Positions 43,697 through 52,357 of a DNA stretch of 54,132 bases are shown here, one piece after another. Every line of letters begins with the position of its first letter. Position 1 is the first letter of the stretch. The notes under the pieces are model-generated. The model did not search any database and was not told where the DNA came from. It saw only the letters and a list, made by a program, of their open reading frames with translations. The translations under genes and the position numbers were made by a program. This stretch comes from Phycisphaerales bacterium (GTDB lineage Bacteria > Planctomycetota > Phycisphaerae > Phycisphaerales > SM1A02), in assembly GCA_022446795.1 (NCBI GenBank), contig JAKVBX010000002.1, forward strand, positions 260,042 to 314,173, in the 5' to 3' direction.

Positions 43697-44002
43697 TCGG
43701 CTTCCCGACCGCCCCCGGTGGCCCTCCACAGCCTCTCCAGATGGCCCCCGCCTACCAGCCAGAGTCCGCTAGAATGGTGGGTTAGCAGATCCGGATGGTG
43801 GTGACCCCTGCCGACCCCTCGCTGGCCGAGGACCGGCCGTACGACTGGTCCCGCCGAGGCTTGATGATCGCCCCCCCACCTGGGGCAGGCCGGATCCACG
43901 ACCCACTGCCACCCCAAGGTGGCCTGTTCACCCGCGGTCGACCCACCGTCGCCCGCCCAAGGAGATTCCCCCCATTCCGCCAAGCCGGGATGGGAGCAAG
44001 AC
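43697..44002 (+). other. Long untranslated leader / intergenic region
   Basis: About 306 nt without a convincing gene. It holds a TAGAAT box at 43770-43775, a perfect hairpin GCCACC-CCAA-GGTGGC at 43908-43923, and C-rich tracts. If TAGAAT is the promoter, the next gene has a ~220-nt leader. I do not recognise a riboswitch class. Confidence 0.4.
43770..43775 (+). promoter_or_regulatory. -10-like box TAGAAT
   Basis: Same hexamer as at 1427, 9170 and 46841. It lies 228 nt before the ATG at 44003; no clear -35 is seen. Confidence 0.3.
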
Positions 44003-44875
44003 ATGACTACCATTGCCCCCCCAGAACCCCTTCCCATCACCACCCTCGCCAATGGGGTGCTGATGATCACGTTGGAGCATCCGGATCGCCCCCTGGTCAT
44101 CCTGGACCAGGCCCTGCTGAAGCGGCTGGACCGGACGCTGGACGAACTGCCCGCCGACGCAACCGCCGTCTACGTCCAGAGCGGAGACAGCAAGGTCTTC
44201 ATCGCCGGAGCTGACCTCAAGGAAATCGATGCCCTCACCGACGACCAGTTGCTGGCCTACCTGTCCGAGGGCGTCAGGATCTTCGAGCGGCTCAGCACGC
44301 TGCCCTGCCCCTCCGTGGCCCTGGTCAACGGCGCCACGCTTGGCGGCGGGCTGGAACTGGCCATGCACTGCACCGCCATCGTCGCTTCCAGGGTCAATGC
44401 CAAGGGCAAGCCCTACCCGATCGGCTTGCCCGAGGCTGGTCTCGGCCTCTGCCCGGCCTGGGGCGGAACGCAGTACCTGCCAGGACGGATTGCCGCGTCG
44501 ACGGCGATCCCCGCAACGGCCACTGGAACACCTTTCAGCATCGCCGACGTCCCCGAGGGACTCGTGGATGCCTTTGCTGATACCCCCGCGGACCTCGTGG
44601 CCACGGCCGACCAGTGGCTCGCCGCAACCCCTGACCCGACTCACCCCGGCACCGTCCAGCAGGCGGACCGGGAGGCGATCCTCGCGGCCATCGAGCAGAC
44701 CCGTGCCGATGCCGGTGATCATGCCGCCGCGCTGGCCGTGTGCGACGCCATCCGGACGGGTCTAGACCGTGACCTCGCCGGTGGGCTTGAGGCGGAACGC
44801 CGCCTTCTCGTAGCCCTCCGACAGACCGAGGATACTCGTGCCAAATTGACTGCCTTCTTCCAGGGCGCGCGGTGA
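44003..44875 (+). CDS. Enoyl-CoA hydratase-like protein (FadB N-terminal-half type)
   Basis: 290 residues from the ATG at 44003, with GGGAG 6 nt upstream. The crotonase core has both catalytic Glu residues (NGATLGGGLELAM; YPIGLPEAGLGLCPAWGG) and the oxyanion-hole segment KVFIAGADLKEID. The pattern resembles the hydratase half of FadB/FadJ, but the 3-hydroxyacyl-CoA dehydrogenase half is absent. Instead there is a ~100-residue helical C-terminus. An insertion (RVNAKGKPYP) precedes the second Glu. It lies 18 nt before the acyl-CoA dehydrogenase gene, so the two probably act in successive steps of acyl-CoA oxidation; their substrate chain length is unknown. Confidence 0.82.
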   Translation: MTTIAPPEPLPITTLANGVLMITLEHPDRPLVILDQALLKRLDRTLDELPADATAVYVQSGDSKVFIAGADLKEIDALTDDQLLAYLSEGVRIFERLSTLPCPSVALVNGATLGGGLELAMHCTAIVASRVNAKGKPYPIGLPEAGLGLCPAWGGTQYLPGRIAASTAIPATATGTPFSIADVPEGLVDAFADTPADLVATADQWLAATPDPTHPGTVQQADREAILAAIEQTRADAGDHAAALAVCDAIRTGLDRDLAGGLEAERRLLVALRQTEDTRAKLTAFFQGAR

Positions 44876-44893
44876 CGTGCCAGGAGTACTGAC

Positions 44894-46843
44894 GTGTCGA
44901 AGTCGAATCTGACTGACAACCTGAAGAACATTTCCGAGAAGGATCGCAAGCAGATCGAGCAGGCCCAGGAGATGCTCGGCCCCGATCCGAAGACGATGGG
45001 GTTCGTGAAGAACCTCTTCTGGGGGAACTACCGCCAGGACCTGATCGTGCCCTATCCCACCTGCGGCGCCGAGGAAACGGCTCGCTGCGATCAACTGCTG
45101 GCCGAACTGGATGAGTACCTCCGGAACGACCATCCCTCGACGGAGATCGACCAGACCCAGCAGATCCCGGACTGGTGCATCAAGCGGCTCTTCAAGATGG
45201 GTGTCATGGGGATGATCGTTCCCCGCGAGTTCGGTGGCGGCGGATTCGGCGTCACGAGTTACAACCGCGTCCTGGAGCGAATCGGGATGAGCTGCGGATC
45301 GACCGCGGTGATGGTCTCGGCGCACCAGTCCATCGGTTGTGGGGCCATCGTGCTCTTCGGAACCGAGGAACAGAAGCAGTACTGGCTCCCCCGGGTCGCC
45401 GGTGACATGCTCAGCGCCTTCTGCCTCTCTGAACCGAACGTCGGCTGCGATGCCGCCGGCCAGGAGACCCGGTGCGAGGTCACCGAGGACGGCGAGCACT
45501 ACATCCTCAACGGCGAAAAGAAGTGGGCCACCTCCGGCGCGCTGGCCGGCATGTTCACCGTGATGTGCAAGCAGCGGATCACCGACCCGAAGACGGGCCG
45601 CAGTTCCGACCGCGTCACCGCATTGATCTGCACGCCGGACATGGAGGGAATCGAAATCACCTCCCGCAACCGATCCAAGTGCGGCATCCGCGGCACCTGG
45701 CAGGCCCGCATCACGTTCAAGGACGTCAAGGTGCCCCGCGGCAACCTGCTTCATCACGAAGGCCGCGGCCTGAATGTCGCCCTGACCTGCCTGAACTGGG
45801 GTCGCTGCACCCTGTCGGCGGGCATGGTTGGTGCCGGCAAGGCCGCCTACCAGCAGGCGATGAAGTGGGCCCGATACCGCTACCAGTTCGATCGACCCAT
45901 CGGCGAGTTCGAGCTCGTCCGCGAGAAGCTCTCGTACATGAGCGCCATGTGCTACGCGATGGAATCCATGCTTTACATGACCACGGGCATGGTTGATCGC
46001 GAGGACGAGGACATCATGCTCGAGACCGCGATCTGCAAGGTCTTCTGCTCGGAGATGGGCTTCGAGTGCTGCGATGACGCGCTGCAGATCATGGGCGGCG
46101 AGGGATACATGACGGAGAACGTGGTCGAGCGACTCTGGCGGGACTCCCGGATCAATACCATCGTCGAGGGTGCGAACCAGGTCATGCATTCCTTCGTGTT
46201 CGCCTATGGATCGAAACAGTTGGGCGAGCACATGCTCGCGATCCGGTCCGCACCCTTCAAGCACCTCAAGCAGGCTGTCCCCCTGGCGGTCCAGTTGTTC
46301 CTGCACGTGCGTCCCAAGGCACCTCGCATCACCGGCTTCTCCAGCAGCCTTCAATCACACGTCGACACCCTGGAGGAACTCGTTCGCGAGTTCAGCCACC
46401 AGGTCAAGATGATGATCAAGGTTCATGAAGAGGAAATCCTCATCCGGCAGACCATCCAGTATCGACTGAGCACCTGCGCCGTCTGGCTTCACGCCATGTC
46501 CTGCACGCTCTCCCGCGTGGATCACGCCATCCGGGAAGGTGCCGAGGGCACCAGTCTTCGACAGGAGATGGCCATCGTGAACCACGTGTTCGCCCTGGGG
46601 AAGCATCGAATCCTCGGCCATATCCGCAGTCTGAAGTCCAACACGGATGAGACCATGCGAACCCTGGCCACCGAACTCGATTCATTCGTGGACACCCTGC
46701 CGGATTCGGACTTCTTCATCCCCGAGCGGACACCGGTCGAGTCGGTCCAGGGCAAGGGCCGGAGACATGACAATGACGCGATCCCGCAATTCGGGAGCGG
46801 GTCGGTATTCCAGCCCTTTTCCGAGACCTCCGACCAACCGTAG
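44894..46843 (+). CDS. Acyl-CoA dehydrogenase, VLCAD/ACAD9-like
   Basis: 649 residues from a GTG with AGGAG 7 nt upstream. The N-terminal and middle ACAD domains span ~30-300: KMGVMGMIVPREFGGGGFG, FCLSEPNVGCDAA, LNGEKKWATSGALAG. The FAD C-terminal helical domain follows at ~300-450 with QIMGGEGYMTEN and the catalytic-Glu region NTIVEGANQVMH. An extra ~180-residue helical C-terminal domain matches the very-long-chain (VLCAD/ACAD9) architecture rather than the ~380-residue short-chain enzymes. It oxidises acyl-CoA to trans-2-enoyl-CoA. The TAG stop doubles as the first three bases of a TAGAAT box ahead of the leucine dehydrogenase gene. Confidence 0.92.
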   Translation: MSKSNLTDNLKNISEKDRKQIEQAQEMLGPDPKTMGFVKNLFWGNYRQDLIVPYPTCGAEETARCDQLLAELDEYLRNDHPSTEIDQTQQIPDWCIKRLFKMGVMGMIVPREFGGGGFGVTSYNRVLERIGMSCGSTAVMVSAHQSIGCGAIVLFGTEEQKQYWLPRVAGDMLSAFCLSEPNVGCDAAGQETRCEVTEDGEHYILNGEKKWATSGALAGMFTVMCKQRITDPKTGRSSDRVTALICTPDMEGIEITSRNRSKCGIRGTWQARITFKDVKVPRGNLLHHEGRGLNVALTCLNWGRCTLSAGMVGAGKAAYQQAMKWARYRYQFDRPIGEFELVREKLSYMSAMCYAMESMLYMTTGMVDREDEDIMLETAICKVFCSEMGFECCDDALQIMGGEGYMTENVVERLWRDSRINTIVEGANQVMHSFVFAYGSKQLGEHMLAIRSAPFKHLKQAVPLAVQLFLHVRPKAPRITGFSSSLQSHVDTLEELVREFSHQVKMMIKVHEEEILIRQTIQYRLSTCAVWLHAMSCTLSRVDHAIREGAEGTSLRQEMAIVNHVFALGKHRILGHIRSLKSNTDETMRTLATELDSFVDTLPDSDFFIPERTPVESVQGKGRRHDNDAIPQFGSGSVFQPFSETSDQP

Positions 46844-46846
46844 AAT
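46841..46846 (+). promoter_or_regulatory. -10-like box TAGAAT for the LeuDH-BCKDH operon
   Basis: TAGAAT starts on the TAG stop of the acyl-CoA dehydrogenase gene. It gives a ~50-nt leader to the LeuDH ATG at 46904, with AAGAGGA as SD. The -35 is weak. Confidence 0.35.
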
Positions 46847-46903
46847 GAACGAACGGAACGAGGATGCCAACAACACCACCGTTTGAAAGAGGACAAGAAC
46901 AGC

Positions 46904-47971
46904 ATGCGGCCGCTTGAGGAGATGATGAACCGTGGACACGAGCACGTGTGCTATCACCACGACCAGGCAACGGGGCTTCGAGCCATCATCGCCGTGCACT
47001 CCACGGCGCTGGGGAACGCCCTTGGTGGAGTCCGCCGGTGGTGCTACCAGGATGAGACCGACGCCCTGTTCGATGTCCTCCGCCTCTCGGAGGGCATGAC
47101 CTGGAAGGCCGCCTGTGCCGGCCTGGCCATGGGTGGCGCCAAGAGCGTCATCCTCCTGCCGGAGCGCAATGCCCCGATCTCACGGGATGAAGCACGGGCC
47201 ATGGGCTGCTTCATCGACAGCCTTCATGGCACCTACATCGGTGCAGAGGATGTCGGTGTCTCTCCCGAGTTCACGGACTGGATGCTGGAGAAGACGAACC
47301 ACGTCATGGGTGGAACCGGCGAGGGACAGGGCGGTGACCCGTCCCCCCATACCGCGATGGGCGTGATCTACGGCATGCAGGCCAGCCTGCGGCACGTGGG
47401 CCGCGACCAGTTCACCGGCCTGACCGTGGCCATCCAGGGACTTGGCAGCGTTGGATCGCACCTCGCCAAACTGCTCCAGGAACGGGGCGCCGAGTTGATC
47501 GTCGCCGACCATCACGAGGACCGGGTTCGCCACATCGTTGACACGTGCGGCGCCCAGGCCGTGTCCTGCGACGACATCCTCTTCGCCGAGTGTGACATCC
47601 TCGCCCCGTGTGCCCTGGGCGCCGTGTTCGACGAGGATACCATTCCCCGGCTGCGAACCAGTGCCATCTGCGGCGCTGCCAACAACGTGCTTCGCGATCC
47701 TGATGCCGACTCGGAACGCCTCAAGGATCGCAACATTCTCTACGCCCCCGACTTCATCGTGAATGCCGGTGGCCTGATTCACCTCGCTGGCCTGTACCTC
47801 GGGTACACGCCGGCGCAACTGCAGGAAAGCATCGCCCGCATCGAGCAGACCACGCTGGACGTGTTCGAGCAGGCACCGCACCACTCCTCCACCGGCCACG
47901 CCGCACTCGCGATGGCCCGCAAGCGAGTCGAGGATGGGGCCGCGGCCAAGGAGCCGATCAATGCCCGTTAG
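46904..47971 (+). CDS. Leucine dehydrogenase (Glu/Leu/Phe/Val dehydrogenase family)
   Basis: 355 residues from the ATG at 46904; an upstream TTG is less likely because it overlaps the SD. It oxidatively deaminates Leu, Val and Ile to 2-oxoacids with NAD. MTWKAACAGLAMGGAKSVI places the two active-site lysines at residues 68 and 80, the same numbers as in Bacillus leucine dehydrogenase as I recall it. The Rossmann motif GLGSVGSHLAKLL lies at ~185, and CGAANNVL and APDFIVNAGGLI are family landmarks. It leads an operon with the 2-oxoacid dehydrogenase genes, whose substrates it produces. Leu versus Val/Phe preference cannot be read from sequence. Confidence 0.92.
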   Translation: MRPLEEMMNRGHEHVCYHHDQATGLRAIIAVHSTALGNALGGVRRWCYQDETDALFDVLRLSEGMTWKAACAGLAMGGAKSVILLPERNAPISRDEARAMGCFIDSLHGTYIGAEDVGVSPEFTDWMLEKTNHVMGGTGEGQGGDPSPHTAMGVIYGMQASLRHVGRDQFTGLTVAIQGLGSVGSHLAKLLQERGAELIVADHHEDRVRHIVDTCGAQAVSCDDILFAECDILAPCALGAVFDEDTIPRLRTSAICGAANNVLRDPDADSERLKDRNILYAPDFIVNAGGLIHLAGLYLGYTPAQLQESIARIEQTTLDVFEQAPHHSSTGHAALAMARKRVEDGAAAKEPINAR

Positions 47972-49085
47972 CCCCGTGTTTGAAACGACGATCGATCGCC
48001 TCTGCATTCTCAGCGAGGATGGCACGTTCGATGACACCCTGGGCGCAGGGCTGATCCCGGACCAGGATGCCGTGGCCCTCTATCGCCACATCATGCTGTG
48101 CCGACACTTCGACGAGATCGCCTTCAAATTGCAACGGTCCGGCCGAATGGGAACCTATCCCGAGAACCGTGGCCAGGAGGTCACGTCGCTGGGCGCTGCC
48201 TACGCCCTGCAATCCACCGATTGGCTGGTGCCCTGCTATCGAGAGAACGCCGGCCTGTTCTGGCGCGGGCTTCCCATGGAGAAGATCCTGCTGCACTGGA
48301 TGGGTGATGAGCGTGGCAACGACATCGATCCCGACCTGCACATCACACCCCTGGCGATTCCCATCGGAACCCAGATGCTGCACGCGGTCGGCCTGGCCTG
48401 GGCCAAGAAGTACCGCGGGGACAAGTCCCTGGCCTGCACCTTCTTTGGTGACGGCGCCACGAGCGAAGGCGACTTCCACGAAGCGATGAACTTCGCAGCC
48501 AACCTGGACATCCCGACCATCTTCTTCTGCCAGAACAACGGGTGGGCCATCTCGGTTCCGACGCACATCCAGTGCTCGGCCCCCACCATCGCCCAGCGGG
48601 CCCTGGCCTACGGCATGCCCACGATCCAGGTCGACGGCAACGACATCTTCGCCGTCGTGAAGGCAGTCAAGGACGCTGCCCAGCGGGCTCGCGAAACCTG
48701 CCGACCCTCGTTCATCGAGGCGACAACCTATCGGCTCGGTGATCACACCACGGCTGATGATGCCCGCCGGTACCGCGATGAAGAGGAAGTGGCGGCCTGG
48801 CAGAACCGTGATCCGCTCGTCCGCCTTCGCATGTACCTCGAGCAGCGGGATCTCTGGGACGAGTCCCAGGAAACCGCGATGAAGCGCGAGGCCGAGAAGA
48901 CGATCGTGGATGTGGTCAAGCGAGCCGAGGAGATCGAGGCGCCGGTCTCGACCGACATGTTCGACTCGATGTACGCGACCACGCCCGAGAACCTGAAGAC
49001 ACAGCGACGTACCATGAGAACGACGAGCCTGGGGCAGGACCCCTCCCAACTGCCGTCGAACGCCCCCAAGCCTGCCAACGCCTGA
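47961..49085 (+). CDS. 2-oxoacid dehydrogenase E1 alpha subunit (probable branched-chain)
   Basis: 374 residues from the ATG at 47961, which has AAGGAG 7 nt upstream and overlaps LeuDH by 11 nt. The thiamine diphosphate fold is clear: GDGATSEGDFHEAMNFAA...CQNNGWAIS is the GDG-X-NN cofactor motif. GRMGTYPENRGQEV and YRENAGLFWRG build the substrate channel. The C-terminus carries the Ser/Thr loop-like TYRLGDHTTADDARRYRDEEEV, typical of branched-chain E1 alpha. It decarboxylates 2-oxoacids together with E1 beta. Context with LeuDH favours BCKDH over pyruvate dehydrogenase. Confidence 0.9.
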   Translation: MPVSPVFETTIDRLCILSEDGTFDDTLGAGLIPDQDAVALYRHIMLCRHFDEIAFKLQRSGRMGTYPENRGQEVTSLGAAYALQSTDWLVPCYRENAGLFWRGLPMEKILLHWMGDERGNDIDPDLHITPLAIPIGTQMLHAVGLAWAKKYRGDKSLACTFFGDGATSEGDFHEAMNFAANLDIPTIFFCQNNGWAISVPTHIQCSAPTIAQRALAYGMPTIQVDGNDIFAVVKAVKDAAQRARETCRPSFIEATTYRLGDHTTADDARRYRDEEEVAAWQNRDPLVRLRMYLEQRDLWDESQETAMKREAEKTIVDVVKRAEEIEAPVSTDMFDSMYATTPENLKTQRRTMRTTSLGQDPSQLPSNAPKPANA

Positions 49086-49104
49086 GCACGAGGACCCAAG
49101 CACC

Positions 49105-50073
49105 ATGGCGAACCTGACGCTTGTTCAAGCCATCAATCTTGCCCTGATCCAGGAGATGGAGCGGGATGACCGAGTCGTCATCCTGGGCGAGGACGTTGGA
49201 ATCAATGGCGGCGTTTTCCGGGTCACCGAGGGACTGCACAAGCGGTTCGGCGGCGATCGTGTTGTCGATTCACCACTGGCTGAATCCGGCATCATCGGAG
49301 CCTCGGTCGGGCTGGCCATGGGTGGCCTTCGCCCGGTTGCGGAGATCCAGTTCGAGGGCTTCCTCGGACCCGCCTACGACCAGATCTGCACCCACGCTGC
49401 TCGAATGCGGACCCGCACGCGAGGAGGACTCACCGTCCCCCTGACGGTTCGCGTTCCCGTCGGCGGCGGCATTCACGCCCCGGAACTGCACAGCGATTCC
49501 CCGGAAGCGATCTACACGCACAGCCCCGGCCTGAAGGTCGTCATGCCGAGTTCCCCCTATGACGCCAAGGGACTGCTCGTCAGCGCGATCCGGGACCCGG
49601 ATCCCGTGATCTTCTTCGAGCCCAAGCGGATCTACCGCGCCTTCCGCGAGGAAGTGCCCGAGGACGAGTACACCGTTCCCATCGGGGAAGCCCGCGTCGT
49701 CCGGGAAGGACAGGAGATGACGATGGTGTCCTGGGGCGCCTCTGTCATCCAGTGCATGAATGCCATCGAAGCCAGTGGACGCGACATCGAATTGATCGAT
49801 CTCCGCACCATCTGCCCGCTCGATGTGGAGACGGTCGTGACTTCCGTACAGAAGACGGGTCGGGCGGTCATTGTTCACGAAGCGCCATTGACCTGCGGCA
49901 TCGGCGCCGAGCTCAGTGCCCGGATCATGGAACGGTGCTTCCTGAACCTCGAAGCCCCCGTCCAGCGGGTCGCCGGGTTCGACGTGATCATGCCATACTA
50001 CAAGTTGGAACTGGACTACTTGCCAGACGCAGAACGTATCGGCAAGGCAATCGAAGAGACCGCCATCTATTGA
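49105..50073 (+). CDS. 2-oxoacid dehydrogenase E1 beta subunit
   Basis: 322 residues, the usual length (~325). The transketolase pyrimidine domain is N-terminal (LTLVQAINLALIQEMERDD, VILGEDVGINGGVFRVTEGL, DSPLAESGIIGASVGLAM) and the C-terminal transketolase-like domain starts near residue 195 (MVSWGASVIQCMNAIEA; IDLRTICPLDVETV). It pairs with E1 alpha to form the alpha2-beta2 ThDP enzyme. GAGGAC precedes the ATG, 19 nt after the E1 alpha stop. A promoter-like -35/-10 pair ahead of the E2 gene starts at this gene's stop. Confidence 0.94.
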   Translation: MANLTLVQAINLALIQEMERDDRVVILGEDVGINGGVFRVTEGLHKRFGGDRVVDSPLAESGIIGASVGLAMGGLRPVAEIQFEGFLGPAYDQICTHAARMRTRTRGGLTVPLTVRVPVGGGIHAPELHSDSPEAIYTHSPGLKVVMPSSPYDAKGLLVSAIRDPDPVIFFEPKRIYRAFREEVPEDEYTVPIGEARVVREGQEMTMVSWGASVIQCMNAIEASGRDIELIDLRTICPLDVETVVTSVQKTGRAVIVHEAPLTCGIGAELSARIMERCFLNLEAPVQRVAGFDVIMPYYKLELDYLPDAERIGKAIEETAIY

Positions 50074-50098
50074 ACCGGCGTACTCCTGCTTTTTTACT
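50070..50098 (+). promoter_or_regulatory. Possible internal promoter before the E2 gene
   Basis: TTGAAC (50070-50075), 17-nt spacer, TTTACT (50093-50098), 20 nt before the E2 ATG. The T-tract TTTTTT here is exceptional in this GC-rich sequence. An attenuator is the alternative, but no strong stem precedes it. Confidence 0.35.
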
Positions 50099-50118
50099 CC
50101 TCACCGTGACGCTCTCCC

Positions 50119-51486
50119 ATGGCCATCAAGCAACCCACTGACAAATCCCACTTCCTCCTTCCCGACCTGGGCGAAGGCGTCGCCGAAGCCGAGTTGATTT
50201 CCTGGAAGGTCAACGTCGGTGATCCGGTCGCCGAACACCAGACGTTGGCGGAAATGGAAACCGACAAGGCACTCGTGGAGGTCCCCAGCCCGTGGGCGGG
50301 CACCATTCGGGAACTGCACGGAAGCGCGGGCGACATCATCAATGTCGGCAACGTGCTGGTGAGCTACTCGGTGGATGGTGGCGCCTCGGCGTCCACCGCA
50401 CCATCGGAACCCGCCGAGGCCGCTGACGAAGACGCTGGAACGGTCGTCGGCAACGTCTCGGGCGAACTCTCCATGCCGGCCTCCTTCGCTCGACAGGAGG
50501 CCCCGGCCGTGGCCACCGGCTCGCGGGCCCAGGCCACACCGGCTGTTCGTCGGATCGCCAGGGATCTGAATATCGATATCGATGCGGTCCCGGGAACCGG
50601 ACGTGGCGGACGAGTCACTGCTTCGGATGTCCAGTCCCATGCGACGGGTGCCCCACCGACCGCCGCACCGACTCCACCCGCAGCAGCACCGGCCCCGGCT
50701 CCGGCACCTGCAGCACCTGCAGCCCCCGAACCGGCCTTGGAACCCACGGCACAGATGCCGCTGGCGACCACCCGTGTCGCCGTGACGCCCGAGGGCACGA
50801 TCGAGAAGATTCCGTTCCGTGGAGTCCGACGGAAGATCGCCCAGTCCCTGCATCACTCGGTTCAGACGACGGTTCATTTCACCGTGGTCGACGAGGCGGA
50901 TGTCACCCGGCTGGAACAGAAGCGAGCCGGCTTCGAGTCATTGCTGGGAACCAAGCTCAGCCTGCTGCCCTTCGTGATCTCCGCGGTCTGTGCCGCGCTC
51001 AAGCAGCACCCCACGTTGAATGCCAATGTCGACGACTTCATGGAAGAGATCCATGTCAAGGGACCGGTGAACCTGGGCTGTGCCGTCGATACCGATCATG
51101 GCCTCATGGTTCCGGTCATCCACGGCGCCCAGGACCTGACCTTCGTTCAGATCGGACAGCGAGTCCGGGAACTCGCGGCTGGCTGTCGTGACCGGAGCAT
51201 CCCCCGCGAGGCACTGTCGGGCGGTACGTTCACGATCTCCAACGTCGGAAGCGCCGGTGGCATGTTCGCCACACCGATCATCAACTACCCAGAGGTCGCC
51301 ATCCTGGCGCTGGGCCGGGCCAAGGAGCGGGTCCTGACCCGCAACGGTGCGTTCTATGCCGGTATGGTGCTCCCGCTGAGCCTCAGCTGCGATCACCGGG
51401 TTGTCGACGGAGCCGAAGGCGCTCGATTCCTGGGTACCGTGGTCCGGCTCCTGGAATCACCCGAGACGCTGCTCCCCGAGCTGTGA
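50119..51486 (+). CDS. 2-oxoacid dehydrogenase E2, dihydrolipoamide acyltransferase
   Basis: 455 residues. One lipoyl domain spans 10-88 with the lipoyl lysine in ETDKALVEV (Lys50). A peripheral-subunit-binding domain lies at ~138-172 (TPAVRRIARDLNIDI, GTGRGGRVTASDV). A flexible Ala/Pro linker covers ~175-212. The catalytic acyltransferase domain covers ~225-455, with the active-site His/Asp in CDHRVVDGAEGARFL and the TFTISNVGSAGGMF landmark. It forms the core of the complex with E1 alpha/beta. The E3 (lipoamide dehydrogenase) gene is not present in the window. No SD is seen upstream. Confidence 0.95.
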   Translation: MAIKQPTDKSHFLLPDLGEGVAEAELISWKVNVGDPVAEHQTLAEMETDKALVEVPSPWAGTIRELHGSAGDIINVGNVLVSYSVDGGASASTAPSEPAEAADEDAGTVVGNVSGELSMPASFARQEAPAVATGSRAQATPAVRRIARDLNIDIDAVPGTGRGGRVTASDVQSHATGAPPTAAPTPPAAAPAPAPAPAAPAAPEPALEPTAQMPLATTRVAVTPEGTIEKIPFRGVRRKIAQSLHHSVQTTVHFTVVDEADVTRLEQKRAGFESLLGTKLSLLPFVISAVCAALKQHPTLNANVDDFMEEIHVKGPVNLGCAVDTDHGLMVPVIHGAQDLTFVQIGQRVRELAAGCRDRSIPREALSGGTFTISNVGSAGGMFATPIINYPEVAILALGRAKERVLTRNGAFYAGMVLPLSLSCDHRVVDGAEGARFLGTVVRLLESPETLLPEL

Positions 51487-51517
51487 TTCATCACATCAAC
51501 TGGACGGAAGGAACGCG

Positions 51518-52357
51518 ATGAGTACCTGGTCCTATACGTTGCTTCGCGCCGGCCGATTCCGCCTGGATGGCGGCAGCATGTTCGGCGTCGTTCCTCGCGC
51601 GATCTGGTCCAGGCTCGTGGCCCCCGATGACGACAACTGCATCCCCCTCCAGACCAACTGCCTGCTCCTGGAACTCGGTGGCAGCCGGGTCCTGGTCGAG
51701 ACGGGTAATGGCAACAAGTGGTCCGCCAAGGAGCGGGCGATCTACGGGATCGAGGATCGGACGGTCGAGACCGCCCTGGGTGAGGTCGGCGTCTCACCGG
51801 CCCAGATTGACCTGGTCATCGTCACCCACCTGCACTTTGATCATGCCGGCGGCCTGACGCGGCTTGGCCCCAACGGGGAACTCGACCTGACCTTTCCCAA
51901 CGCGGAGATCATCGTCCAGCAACAGGAATGGGATGACGCCCTGGCCCGACGATCCACCATGAACGGGACCTACCTCGCCAGCCACCTGGATCCCATCGCG
52001 GACCGCGTTCGACCGGTCAATGGCGAAGCCATGATCACGGATGGCCTCCGGGTCATGCCGACACCGGGCCATACCTGGGGACACCAGGCGGTTCTCTTTG
52101 AAGACGCCGATGGCACGATCTGTTTCCCGGGCGATCTGATGCCGACCCGCAATCACGTCGGTCGCTCCTGGAGCATGGGGTATGACATGCTGCCCTACGA
52201 CACGCTCCTGACGAAAGAAACGGTGCTGGCCCGGGCCGCTGATGAGCGATGGCGATTGATCCTCGACCATGAGCCGGGCGAGCCCGTTGTCGTGGTGGAT
52301 CGAGACGAGTCAAAGGCCTGGTTCCGCCTGGACCCCACCCGCGTGCCGCTTCATTGA
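51518..52357 (+). CDS. MBL-fold metallo-hydrolase
   Basis: 279 residues from the ATG at 51518, with GGAAGGA ~6 nt upstream. The metallo-beta-lactamase signature is intact: THLHFDHAGG (HxHxDH), His in PGHTWGHQAV, Asp in CFPGDLMP and His in LILDHEPG. This composition resembles quorum-quenching lactonase-like and glyoxalase-like members; the N-terminal tail GRFRLDGGSMFGVVP is typical of the former. It sits 31 nt after the E2 gene and is probably co-transcribed. A role such as thioester or lactone hydrolysis in the pathway is speculative. The stop overlaps the convergent pglB-like gene by 7 nt. Confidence 0.85.
   Translation: MSTWSYTLLRAGRFRLDGGSMFGVVPRAIWSRLVAPDDDNCIPLQTNCLLLELGGSRVLVETGNGNKWSAKERAIYGIEDRTVETALGEVGVSPAQIDLVIVTHLHFDHAGGLTRLGPNGELDLTFPNAEIIVQQQEWDDALARRSTMNGTYLASHLDPIADRVRPVNGEAMITDGLRVMPTPGHTWGHQAVLFEDADGTICFPGDLMPTRNHVGRSWSMGYDMLPYDTLLTKETVLARAADERWRLILDHEPGEPVVVVDRDESKAWFRLDPTRVPLH

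Noticed and set aside
43795-44214. Possible upstream ORF in the leader of the FadB-half gene
   Set aside because: It overlaps the hydratase out of frame, is Pro/Arg-rich, and has no ribosome site.
44762-46354. 530-codon minus-strand frame
   Set aside because: Antisense to the acyl-CoA dehydrogenase; low-complexity His/Asp/Gly composition.
47180-49106. Long minus-strand frames over LeuDH and E1 alpha
   Set aside because: Shadows of two strongly conserved genes.
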